In this document: positions 54,647 to 63,484 of the stretch, one piece after another
How the letters are laid out: each line of letters opens with the position of its first letter
Position numbering within the stretch: the first letter of the stretch is position 1
DNA from: ZC4RG30 sp963726085
GTDB lineage: Bacteria; Pseudomonadota; Gammaproteobacteria; Steroidobacterales; Steroidobacteraceae
Length of the DNA: 64,000 nt
Direction: 5' to 3'
NCBI GenBank assembly: GCA_963726085.1
Contig: CAVSAR010000007.1
Coordinates: 372,001-436,000 of the forward strand
Notes under the pieces: model-generated
Seen by the model: only the letters and a program-made list of their open reading frames with translations
What the model was told of the DNA's origin: nothing
Databases searched by the model: none
Position numbers and translations under genes: made by a program

Positions 54647-55801
54647 GTGCGGGATCTTGTTGAATCACTGACCGAACAGCTTGTCGCGCGCCAAGAGGCA
54701 CGCCCTTCCGGCAGCAGGTTCTCCCGCTCCTATACTTGCCGATGTGGGGCGGCGGTCAGTTTTCCCAACACGGCATGCGCGAGCTGCGGAGCTCCGCTTG
54801 GGTACCTTCCCGACGCGTTCTCGCTGGTTGCGCTGGAGCCTGGTCCGGAGCCGGACACGGCGCGTTGCACCGGCCTCGATCGCGTCTACAGATACTGTGG
54901 TAACCGCGGCACGCCGGCTGCCTGCAACTGGATGAAGGAAGTGGCTGATCCTTCAACGCTGTGCGTGGCGTGCCGCCTCAACCGCACCATTCCCGACCTC
55001 GACGATGCCGACAACGCCCGTTACTGGGCCGCGATCGAAGCGGCCAAGCATCGACTGGTCGCGCAGCTGCTGGCCCTGGGTCTGGCGGTGAAGTCCAGGG
55101 TGGAAGAAGACACCGAACGCGGACTGATGTTCGACTTCCTGCGCTCCCGACCAGGCGAACCCGCCGTGATGACGGGCCACGCAAATGGGCTCATCACCTT
55201 GAATATAGAGGAGGCGGACGACGTCAAGCGCGAGAAGATCAAGCACGACCTGCGCGAACCATATCGCACACTGCTGGGGCATTTGCGCCACGAAGTCGGG
55301 CATTACTACTGGGATCTGCTCGTGCGTGATTCGCAGTGGCTGCAGCCATTTCGGCGGCTATTCGGCGACGAGCGCGCCGACTATGCCGAGTCGCTGCAGC
55401 GGCACTACAAGAATGGACCGCCGGACGACTGGAACAGCTCGTACATTACGTCGTACGCGGCAAGCCACCCCTGGGAAGACTGGGCGGAAAGCTGGGCGCA
55501 CTACCTGCACCTGGTCGACAGCCTCGGCACCGCAATTGGTTTCGGGCTCGATGCATCGAACCTGGAGCGCAAGCTGGACCCATTCACCAGCCGGGATCTG
55601 TTCGCGCCGGACCACCCGCAGGCAACGCGATTCCTTTCGCTTCTGAATGCCTGGAGCGAAATGATTCTGGTGCTCAATGAATTGGCGCACAGCATGGGGC
55701 AGCCGGACCTATATCCATTCACCCTCTCGCGACCGGTAGTGGCAAAACTGCAGTTCGTGCAGATTGTCGTGGCCGACTCGCGCAACCAGGAGAGACAGTG
55801 A
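54647..55801 (+). CDS. Putative zinc-binding metallopeptidase (DUF2248-like)
   Basis: The 384-residue product has an N-terminal zinc-ribbon-like part (SYTCRCGAAVSFPNTACASC, then CGNRGTPAACNW and LCVACRLNR). A peptidase domain follows with HEVGHYYW (H215, E216, H219) and a downstream WEDWAESWAHYLH that supplies a further ligand. This combination occurs in uncharacterised putative zinc peptidases. The GTG start at 54647 is inferred. It overlaps pepN by four bases (GTGA), and pepN overlaps marC, so the three form one operon between groEL tails R2 and R3. Confidence 0.82.
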   Translation: MRDLVESLTEQLVARQEARPSGSRFSRSYTCRCGAAVSFPNTACASCGAPLGYLPDAFSLVALEPGPEPDTARCTGLDRVYRYCGNRGTPAACNWMKEVADPSTLCVACRLNRTIPDLDDADNARYWAAIEAAKHRLVAQLLALGLAVKSRVEEDTERGLMFDFLRSRPGEPAVMTGHANGLITLNIEEADDVKREKIKHDLREPYRTLLGHLRHEVGHYYWDLLVRDSQWLQPFRRLFGDERADYAESLQRHYKNGPPDDWNSSYITSYAASHPWEDWAESWAHYLHLVDSLGTAIGFGLDASNLERKLDPFTSRDLFAPDHPQATRFLSLLNAWSEMILVLNELAHSMGQPDLYPFTLSRPVVAKLQFVQIVVADSRNQERQ

Positions 55802-58440
55802 ACGCGGCAGCATCCACGGTATATCTCAAGGACTATTCGCCTCCTTCCTTCCTGATTCCGCTGGTCGAACTCGATATCGACCTCGTTTCCGAAGAGCAGG
55901 CCCGGGTCAGGGCCCGGCTAACGATCCGCCGCAATCCGGCGGCGCCGCATCCCGCTGCGGATCTGCGACTGGATCTGGACGAAGTCCGTGTTGAATCCGT
56001 GGCGGTCGATGACAGGCTGCTCTCGGGCGAACAATACCGGCTCGACGCCCGGCATCTGGTTGTCCACTCGGTTCCTGACGAGTTCACGCTGACCACGGTT
56101 AGCACCATCAATCCCGCCAGCAACACCAAGCTGATGGGGATCTATACCTCGAGTGCGGGCTTCTTCAGCCTGTGCGAGGCGCAAGGCTTTCGCCGCATCA
56201 CCCCTTTTGCCGACCGTCCGGATGTGATGTCGACATACACCGTCACTCTGCACGCTGATCGAGGCGCTTGCCCCGTATTGCTGGCGAATGGCAACTTGAC
56301 GGATCAGGCGGAGGAGGCTGGCGGCCGGCACTGGGCGCGATGGGAAGATCCGTTCCCAAAGCCTTCCTACCTCTTTGCGGTGGTCGCCGCGAAACTGGAC
56401 AGCCGCCAGGACAGTTTCAGCACGCGTTCGGGCCGCAACGTTCAACTGCAGTTCTTTGTCGAACCCGGAAAACTGGACCAGGGAGATTGGGCGCTGGATT
56501 CGCTCAAGCGCGCAATGAAGTGGGATGAGGATACCTACGGCCTGGAAGTCGATCTCGACCAGTACAGCCTCGTGGCGGTGGGCGATTTCAATGCCGGCGC
56601 CATGGAGAACAAGGGCCTGAACATCTTCAATACCAAGCTGGTGCTGGCACGCCAGGACATTTCCACGGACTGGGATTTCAACTTCATCGATCGCACTGTT
56701 GCACACGAGTACTTCCACAACTGGACCGGCAATCGCGTCACCTGCCGCGACTGGTTCCAGTTGTCGCTGAAGGAAGGACTGACGGTGTTTCGCGAGCAGC
56801 AGTATGCGGGCGATCAGTATTCCGGGCCGGTGGCGCGCATCCAGGCCGTACGCAATCTGCGTTCCAGCCAGTTCCCCGAGGATGCGGGTCCGATGGCGCA
56901 TTCGGTGCGCCCCACTTCATACCAGCAGATCAGCAACTTCTACACCTCCACCATATACAGCAAGGGTGCAGAGCTGGTGGGCATGATGCGAACGCTGGTG
57001 GGTGCAAAGGCATACCGGGCAGGCATCGACCTTTATTTCCAGCGTCATGACGGAACGGCAGTCACTACCGACGAGCTGGTGGCTGCGTTGCAGGACGCCA
57101 GCGGCGTCGATCTCGGACAGTTCAAGCGCTGGTACGACCAGGCGGGCACACCGCGCCTCGATGTCACAGACCGCTACGACTCCGCCGCGCACACCTACGA
57201 ACTGGTGATCAGGCAGAGCTGCCCACCGACTCCGGGCCAGCCCGGAAAGTTGCCGTTGCACATTCCACTGGCGATCGGACTGCTCGATGGCAATGGGCGG
57301 GATATGCCCTTGAGGCTTGAGGGCGAACCGGCGGCGCAGGGCACGAGCCGCTTGCTTCAGTTGCGCAAGGACATCGAGTCCTTCCGATTTGTCGATGTGC
57401 CTTGCCCGCCTGTTCCGTCTCTGTGCCGCGGCTTTTCCGCACCGGTCATCGTCAACTACGACTATGGCGAGGAAGCACTGCAGCTGCTTCTGGGCTGCGA
57501 CAGCGATCCGTTCAACCGCTGGGCTGCCGGGCAGCAGTTATTCATGAACTTGCTGCTGCGTGGTGTGGCGGACCATCGTGACGGCCGCCCGGTCCAGTTT
57601 CCCGAATACCTGGCGCAGGCCTTTGGTCGGGTGCTTGCGGACGCGGACCGGGACCCTGCCTTTGCAGCCGAGGCATTGGCGCTGCCCTCGGAGCTGATGA
57701 TCGCCGAGCGCCTCCAGGAGATTGATCCCGATGCAGTCCACGGGGCGCGCCTGGCCATGCGCCGTTTTCTGGCCCAGCAGTTGCAATCAAGGTTCCACGA
57801 GGCCTATGAGCGGTTTGCGACACCCGGTCCCTATCGGCCAGATGCGGTCGCCAGCGGACGCCGCGCCTTGCGCAACCTTTGCCTTGCGTTTCTGGTGGAC
57901 CTGGGCGACGCCCAATCACTCCAGCTGTGCATGACGCAGCTGCAGAGGGCTGACAACATGACCGACGCGCTGGCGGCGCTGACTGCAATTGCCAATTGCG
58001 ATTGCGAGCAACGGCGGCCTGCGCTCAATGCATTCCATGCGCGCTGGAAGGACGAATCACTGGTGATCGACAAATGGCTGGGCGTCGAGGCGATGTCCCG
58101 GCTGCCTGGGACCGTGGAGCGGGTCAGGCAACTGACCAGCCACCCCGCCTTCACGCTCAAAAACCCCAACAAGGTGTTTGCGCTGCTGGGCAGCTTCGGC
58201 GGCAACCAGGTCAGCTTCCACTCCGCTGACGGCTCGGGCTATCAGTTGATGATGGAGCAGTCCGTGGCGCTCGACGCCATCAATCCCCAGGTCGCTTCTC
58301 GCCTGCTGCGCAACTTTGAGCGCTTCAGGCGTTTCGAGCCGGTGCGCAGTGCCCTGATGCGGTCCGCGCTGCAACAGGTGGCCGCCCTGCCTGGCCTGTC
58401 GAGGGAGGCCGCCGAGGTAGTCGGAAAGGCGCTCGCATGA
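55798..58440 (+). CDS. pepN: Aminopeptidase N (M1 family)
   Basis: PepN is the broad-specificity zinc aminopeptidase that finishes cytosolic peptide breakdown. The 880-residue length is standard. It has GAMENKGLNIFN (exopeptidase motif) and the zinc site HEYFHNWTGNRVTCRDWFQL with H303, E304, H307 and the third ligand Glu326 in LKEGLTVF. A YYTSTIYSKGAELV-type segment supplies the catalytic Tyr. The GTG start overlaps the preceding peptidase gene by 4 bases. The stop overlaps marC. A housekeeping gene here, between groEL tails, is unusual for a cargo-like region. Confidence 0.96.
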   Translation: MNAAASTVYLKDYSPPSFLIPLVELDIDLVSEEQARVRARLTIRRNPAAPHPAADLRLDLDEVRVESVAVDDRLLSGEQYRLDARHLVVHSVPDEFTLTTVSTINPASNTKLMGIYTSSAGFFSLCEAQGFRRITPFADRPDVMSTYTVTLHADRGACPVLLANGNLTDQAEEAGGRHWARWEDPFPKPSYLFAVVAAKLDSRQDSFSTRSGRNVQLQFFVEPGKLDQGDWALDSLKRAMKWDEDTYGLEVDLDQYSLVAVGDFNAGAMENKGLNIFNTKLVLARQDISTDWDFNFIDRTVAHEYFHNWTGNRVTCRDWFQLSLKEGLTVFREQQYAGDQYSGPVARIQAVRNLRSSQFPEDAGPMAHSVRPTSYQQISNFYTSTIYSKGAELVGMMRTLVGAKAYRAGIDLYFQRHDGTAVTTDELVAALQDASGVDLGQFKRWYDQAGTPRLDVTDRYDSAAHTYELVIRQSCPPTPGQPGKLPLHIPLAIGLLDGNGRDMPLRLEGEPAAQGTSRLLQLRKDIESFRFVDVPCPPVPSLCRGFSAPVIVNYDYGEEALQLLLGCDSDPFNRWAAGQQLFMNLLLRGVADHRDGRPVQFPEYLAQAFGRVLADADRDPAFAAEALALPSELMIAERLQEIDPDAVHGARLAMRRFLAQQLQSRFHEAYERFATPGPYRPDAVASGRRALRNLCLAFLVDLGDAQSLQLCMTQLQRADNMTDALAALTAIANCDCEQRRPALNAFHARWKDESLVIDKWLGVEAMSRLPGTVERVRQLTSHPAFTLKNPNKVFALLGSFGGNQVSFHSADGSGYQLMMEQSVALDAINPQVASRLLRNFERFRRFEPVRSALMRSALQQVAALPGLSREAAEVVGKALA

Positions 58441-59135
58441 TCGCAGGTCGTCAAATAGGTATGATGCCGCGGATGGAATACCTCTATCCGGCACTGAAGG
58501 CACTGGCACTGGTGCCAATAACGCTGCTGCCCATCATCAACCCACTGAGTACGGCGCCAGTATTCGCATCCACCACCGGCGGCGATGCGCTGGTATCGAA
58601 GCGTCTTGCGCGCCAGGTGGCATTGAACAGCTGGTTCGTGATGGTCGCGGCCATGCTGATCGGAACCTATGTGCTGGATTTCTTCGGCATTTCGCTGCCA
58701 ATCGTGCGCATCGGCGGCGGGCTGCTGGTGGCATCGACCGGCTGGCGCATGCTGCACACCAGCGAAAGCGACGAGGTGCAGACAGCGGCATCGAAACATG
58801 CCGGCCAACTGTCGGACGCCGAAATCATGAAGCGCAGCTTCTTTCCGATCACCTTTCCGCTGACCACCGGTCCCGGGACCATCGCCGCGTCCATCACGCT
58901 GGGCGCAAAACTCCCTGACACCCCGGCGCTCTACGTAGTGGGCGCTGCGGTGGCGGCGGTGGGGGCTGCGCTCACATCCCTGATTCTCTACTTCATCTTC
59001 AAGCACGCTGCAGGACTGCTGGAGAAGCTCGGTGAGGTTGGCACGCTGGTCATGATGCGGCTGCTGGCATTCATCCTGCTGTGCGTGGGGGTTGAGTTTA
59101 TATGGGCCGGCTGGGCGGACCTGAATCACTTGTAG
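58437..59135 (+). CDS. MarC family integral membrane protein
   Basis: The 232-residue product has six hydrophobic helices with the family features LLPIINPLSTAPVFAS in helix 1, RIGGGLLVASTGWRML, PLTTGPGTIAASITLG and a C-terminal helix LAFILLCVGVEFIWAG. MarC proteins are inner-membrane proteins of unknown transport role. The first ATG overlaps the pepN stop (ATGA). An internal ATG at 58473 (MEYLYPALK) is also plausible. It ends 15 bases before groEL tail R3. Confidence 0.88.
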   Translation: MIAGRQIGMMPRMEYLYPALKALALVPITLLPIINPLSTAPVFASTTGGDALVSKRLARQVALNSWFVMVAAMLIGTYVLDFFGISLPIVRIGGGLLVASTGWRMLHTSESDEVQTAASKHAGQLSDAEIMKRSFFPITFPLTTGPGTIAASITLGAKLPDTPALYVVGAAVAAVGAALTSLILYFIFKHAAGLLEKLGEVGTLVMMRLLAFILLCVGVEFIWAGWADLNHL

Positions 59136-59150
59136 CCTTGCAGGGGTGTT

Positions 59151-59271
59151 GCTGACCACGGCCATGGCGGCGGTGGCATAGGCGGAATCGGCGGCATGAA
59201 TAGGTAACGCATTGCGTTGCCCGCCCATCGTCCAAAAGAAAAGGCCGGCATTGCTGCCGGCCTTGTTTTTT
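59151..59271 (+). repeat. groEL-tail repeat, copy R3
   Basis: This copy keeps about 120 bases. It runs from GCTGACCACGGCCATGGCGG through a shortened Gly/Met tail and the palindrome (59204-59220, GTAACGC-ATT-GCGTTGC) to CCCATCGTCCAAAAG and a strong hairpin (AAGGCCGGCA-TTGC-TGCCGGCCTT, 59241-59264) with a T-run. Differences from R1 are substitutions and a few lost bases. The last codons now read as GIGGM-like with no stop at the original place. Confidence 0.8.
59241..59271 (+). terminator. Terminator in groEL-tail copy R3
   Basis: A 10-base perfect stem with a TTGC loop and GTTTTTT after it should end transcription of the peptidase-pepN-marC operon. Confidence 0.85.
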
Positions 59272-59289
59272 CCAACCCAAATCCGCAAA

Positions 59290-59315
59290 GGGCGGTGGAT
59301 TTACAGCCACCGCCC
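59290..59315 (-). terminator. Hairpin after the TonB receptor gene
   Basis: GGGCGGTGG / CCACCGCCC forms a 9-base stem with an 8-base loop, 12 bases beyond the receptor stop on the minus strand. Only three T residues follow, so efficiency is uncertain. Confidence 0.5.
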
Positions 59316-59326
59316 CCGCGTCATCA

Positions 59327-62300
59327 TCAGAACTTGGCTTCAACTCCCAGGTAGTAGCGACGGCCCAGCGGGTCGTAGAACTGCGGCAGCGTCGTGTCGG
59401 TATTGGTATCGACACCCGGATTGGCGCCATAGACCAGCGGCGACTTGTCGAGCAGGTTGTCGATGCCGGCCCGGATGCTGTACTTGTCCCAGCGATAGCC
59501 CGCGCTGAGGTTGAACAGATCGTAAGCGGGCGTACCTTCAACCGTCGTCGCGGGATTCAATGCCGCGGCGGCGTTCTTCAGGCTCGAGAAATGCTCCCAT
59601 CCCAGGTTCACGTTGAAATTGCTCCACGTGTAGGTGGCAGTCGAATAGGCCCTGAATTCGAACACGCCGCCCTGGTCGGCAGTGCCCTTGGCATCGACCA
59701 GCGCGGAGGTGGGCGACGTCTGGTACTCGAACTTGTCCACATAGGTGAAGTTCGTATTCAGGCCGAGATTGCCCGGGCCGACCGACGCGGACCAGGCTAC
59801 TCCGACATCCAGACCCTGGGTCGTCAGCGTCCCGAGGTTTGAATACACCGCGTCGACCGACGCACGGTCACCCGTTTGCGGCTGTCTTGCGATCAGCTTG
59901 CACCATGAGTTGTTGACGTCGTAAGTCGGGTTCGACACTACCGTCGGAGTTGAAGCAGTTGTTGTACACAACTGTCGACGACACCGGCGAGATCGTGTCA
60001 GACAGATCGATCTTGTAGGCATCGACCGTGATGTTCAGGCGATCCACACCGAGCGGATTGGTGACGACTGCACCCAAAGTCCAGGTCTTGCCGGTCTCGG
60101 GTCCGACCTTCGGGTTACCCTGGGTGATTTCGATCTCCAGCGGGAAGAACGCCGGTCCACCAGGCCGGAACCAGGCGTTGGGGCCACCCGGTCCGGTGTC
60201 AAACAGCGAGGTGCTGTTGCCGATGATGGCGCGGCACAAGTCCTGCACTTTCACGCGGTTCGGATTGCTGGGCACGTTGCCCCAGGTCGACAGCGTCGCC
60301 ACGGAACAGGGATCCACGTTCGGGAACGCCACCACGGTCTGCGTCGGTCCGGTGAACAACTCGGCAGTGTTGGGCGCGCGCGTCGCGAACTGGTAGCCGC
60401 CGCGGAAGCTCAGCTGATCCAGCGCCTTCCAGGTGAACAGCGCCTTGTACGTGTCGGTACCGCCAGCGGTGTTGAAGTCCGAGTAGCGGTACCCGAGCTC
60501 CAGCTCCAGGTTCTTGACCACCGGGACCAGCGCCTCGCCGTAGATTTCCTTCACGTTGGTGCTGCCCTGCGTGCCGTTGGAGGCAAACAGGCCAATGGGA
60601 TTGTCGAGTACGTTCTCGACCGAATTGCCCGGGTCAAAGACGAAATCGTCCTTGCGATACGACAGGCCCGCTGCAAAGCGGACATCGCCTGCCGGCAGCG
60701 AGAATCCCTTGCCCTGGAAATTGGCTTCGGCGATATCCTGCACCAGGTCGGTCTTGTTTCTCATGCGGGTTTCGATGCCCTTGAGGCAGCTGGCCGCCGG
60801 CACGAATTCCGAGAACACCGGCAGTCCGGTCGGGCAATCGATCCGGTAGCCGCTACCGGAGCTGGTGAAGTTCGTGCCCGTGCCGAAGTCCGGCTTGGCA
60901 ACCAGGAACTGGTAGCGCTGCAGCGACGGCAGGCGCGAGGTCTCCGCGATGATATTGGTGTCGCCGCGCGACACATAGGCATCCCAGGTCCAGTCACCTA
61001 AGCCAAGGTTGCCTTTCAGTCCGGCAAGGATCTGCCAGACATTGTTGGTGTTGGTCGTGTTGATCGGTCCGTTGTAGTCCAGTACCTGGGCCAGGCTCCA
61101 CGGCGAGGTCGGACCCGTGGTGCCAGGCGGGATCGGGGGGGCCGGGGGGGCCGGGTTGGGTGCCACCACTCGGGAGGCCAGCAGCGTGGCCAGGGCCGCA
61201 GGAATCGGCGTCGCCGCGATTGACGGGAATCGGTGCCTGCCAGACGGTGATCGCCGGGGGCAGGCCACCGCGCTGATCCACGACCACATTGCTGTAGGTG
61301 GTCTGGACGTAGGCTTCCAGATGGTCCGCAATGTCGTAGGTGGCGCGGCCGAACATCGAGTGGCGTTCGAGCGGGTTCGAGACGTACCCGCCGGTGAAGA
61401 TCTGGTCCAGGTTGCCCGTGCCCGTCAGCTTCCTGATCATGGTGAACGCGCCAGCGTCCAAGCTATTCAGCGGGCCCTTGTAGCCGAGGCCGCCGTGGTC
61501 CGCCACGAAGGGCGTGCCGTCGTTGTTGAAATAGAATACTTCGCTGTTCGGTATCGTGCCCGGTGCAACCTGGGGGAACAGCGAATCCACCGCCGCCTGC
61601 GAGGGCTTGTTGTTGGCGGTCTGCCCGGCTCCATAGCCGCGCGGCACGATGAAGCCGCCGCCCGGGTTGCCCGGATCCATCCAGCCGTTCACATAGAAGT
61701 CACGGTCCGCCTGCAGGACCCCATCGCGCTTGGTCCAGTCAATGCCGACCATGATGTTGCCGCGACCGTTTTCGGAGTTCATGCCTGCCAGGACACTGAC
61801 CCGGGACTCCTGGCCATCACCTTTCTCGGTAATCCCAGTTTGAGCGTTTATATCCAAACCCTGGAAGTTCTTCTTCAGCTGGAAGTTCACGACGCCAGCC
61901 ATGGCATCCGGGCCGTACACGGCCGATGCGCCGCCGGTGATGACCTCGACGTTTTCAATGGCCGCCGCAGGGATGGTGTTGATATCGATGACCAGTGACG
62001 CATTGGCCGGCTGGGCGCGACGCCCGTCAATCAGCACCAGGTTGCGATTGGGACCGAGTCCGCGAAGGTTGACTGTCGCCGCACCCGGGCTGGACGCAGC
62101 GCCGCTCTGGATGCTGGAGGTAAACTGGGTGCTGCCCGGAACGAACTGGGGCATCTTGTTGAGGACGGTTTCGATACCCGTCCCCGAAGTGTTTTGAAAG
62201 GCCTCGGCGCCCACGGTAACGATGGGGCTGGGGGCTTCCAGGTCCCGGGGACGCTGGATACGTGAACCGGTGATGGTGATCTCCGCCAGTTCATCATCGG

Positions 62301-62418
62301 CCGCAAAGGCCATTGGTGCGACCGCGGAGCTGCCCAGAGCGGCAGCAACAGCTGCGGATACGAGCCAGTTCGAAGCGGTGCGAGCAGAAAGCGGCCGTGC
62401 GGCCGGTTTATTGGACAT
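59327..62418 (-). CDS. TonB-dependent outer-membrane receptor (frame-shifted in this sequence)
   Basis: The receptor imports a large substrate across the outer membrane using TonB energy. It has a signal peptide (SAAVAAALGSSAVAPMAFA), a TonB-box-like EITITGSRIQRP, a plug domain (VNLRGLGPNRNLVLIDGRR, NVEVITGGASAVYGPDAMAG) and a long beta-barrel ending YYLGVEAKF with the C-terminal Phe. Three frames are joined near 61215 and 59938, giving roughly 1030 residues. The start MSNKPAARP at 62418 is preferred over one five codons upstream. It is divergent from the 2OG-Fe(II) oxygenase gene, and both lie between R3 and R4. The ligand is unknown. Confidence 0.88.
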
Positions 62419-62676
62419 CGTGAATTCCCCCATGAACCGATTAATTCAACCCCAAACACCGGGGCTTGCGCTTTGTTTGCGCGAGTCCCCATACCGGATA
62501 GGTTATACCGCCAAGGTTGTCCGAAAAGCAACGGACCAGCAGCTGGTGAAAACCGGCCTGTCCGCCGTACTTGTTGCGTTTGCACCAATAGGATAAGGAG
62601 CGGCGCACGGAACCCCTGCCACTGCCGGAGGACGTCTAGAATGGCCAGCAGACAGGCGTTGCGGCGGAGCTGAAGC

Positions 62677-63303
62677 ATGACGAGTCGGCGGATTTTCCCT
62701 TTGTTTTCAACTCCCTTGTACGTAAACAACCTAGGGAATTTCGCCAAGCCGGATCTGCGGTACCTGGACTACACGCACACCACTCCGGCGGGGGAGTCGT
62801 TCGCCTTCCTGACCTCGGTCGACAAGAATGTGCTGGACCGTCCGGAGCTGGCTCACATTCGCGGCCTTATTGAGGCCGAGATCGAATTCTGTGCGCGCGA
62901 TCTTTATGCCCTGACCAAGGAGGTCGAGTTCTACATCACCAATTCCTGGGTGAATATATACGGACGCGGCGACCAGGCCGGCGCACACATGCACCACAAT
63001 TCATTGCTGTCCGGCGTGCTGTACCTGCAGGCCACCGACGCTGGCGGCGAGCTGGTCTTTCACAAGGATATGCAGAGCCAGGTTCCGTTTCCCCTGGCCA
63101 TCGATCCTGAGGTGGTCGCGCAAAACATCTATAACTGCAAGAGCTGGGGCTACAAGCCGCAGACCAACGACATCTGTATTTTCCCGTCGGTGTTGTCGCA
63201 TTCGGTCCAGCCCAACAATTCGGACGAAGCACGATGGTCGCTGGCATTCAATGCTTTTGTCAGGGGAAAGTTTGGGGCCATCCACCAGTTGCACCTGAAG
63301 TAG
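62677..63303 (+). CDS. 2OG-Fe(II) oxygenase family protein (TIGR02466-like)
   Basis: The 208-residue product is of the putative oxygenase type that begins IFPLFSTPLY. It has SWVNIYGRGDQAGAHMHHN and GVLYLQATDAGGELVFHKD, which give the first histidine and possible acidic ligand, then FPSVLSHSVQPNNSDEARWS for the second histidine and the 2OG arginine. Such proteins are commonly encoded beside TonB receptors. It ends about 110 bases before groEL-tail copy R4. The substrate, perhaps a cell-surface or imported compound, is unknown. Confidence 0.83.
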   Translation: MTSRRIFPLFSTPLYVNNLGNFAKPDLRYLDYTHTTPAGESFAFLTSVDKNVLDRPELAHIRGLIEAEIEFCARDLYALTKEVEFYITNSWVNIYGRGDQAGAHMHHNSLLSGVLYLQATDAGGELVFHKDMQSQVPFPLAIDPEVVAQNIYNCKSWGYKPQTNDICIFPSVLSHSVQPNNSDEARWSLAFNAFVRGKFGAIHQLHLK

Positions 63304-63410
63304 AGGACATCGTCCGGTCATGTATATCGGTCGCTGCGCACACGAGTGCGGCAACGGCTTGATCCGCGTGGGAGTGATTTCGCGTCGGGCAAGCCGATGT
63401 CTTTGGCAGG

Positions 63411-63476
63411 ACCTGTAACGCATGGCGTTAACCGTCCCGCGCTCGAAAGATAAGGGGCCGGCAGAAATGCCGGCCC
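63411..63476 (+). repeat. groEL-tail repeat, copy R4
   Basis: This is the shortest and most diverged copy: ACCTGTAACGCATGGCGTTA (palindrome region 63415-63431), CCGTCCCGCGCTCGAAAGATAAG, and a hairpin GGGCCGGCA-GAAA-TGCCGGCCC (63455-63476). No GroEL codons remain before the palindrome and no T-run follows the hairpin. It still lies in the same orientation as R1 to R3. Confidence 0.65.
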
Positions 63477-63484
63477 GATAGCCT

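Noticed and set aside
61360..61400. GGTTCGA motif suggestive of a tRNA T-arm
   Set aside because: It lies inside the TonB receptor coding sequence and no cloverleaf can be formed around it.
59151..63476. groEL-tail copies as ends of an insertion sequence
   Set aside because: They are direct rather than inverted, contain GroEL codons and terminators, and no transposase lies between them. A classical IS does not fit.
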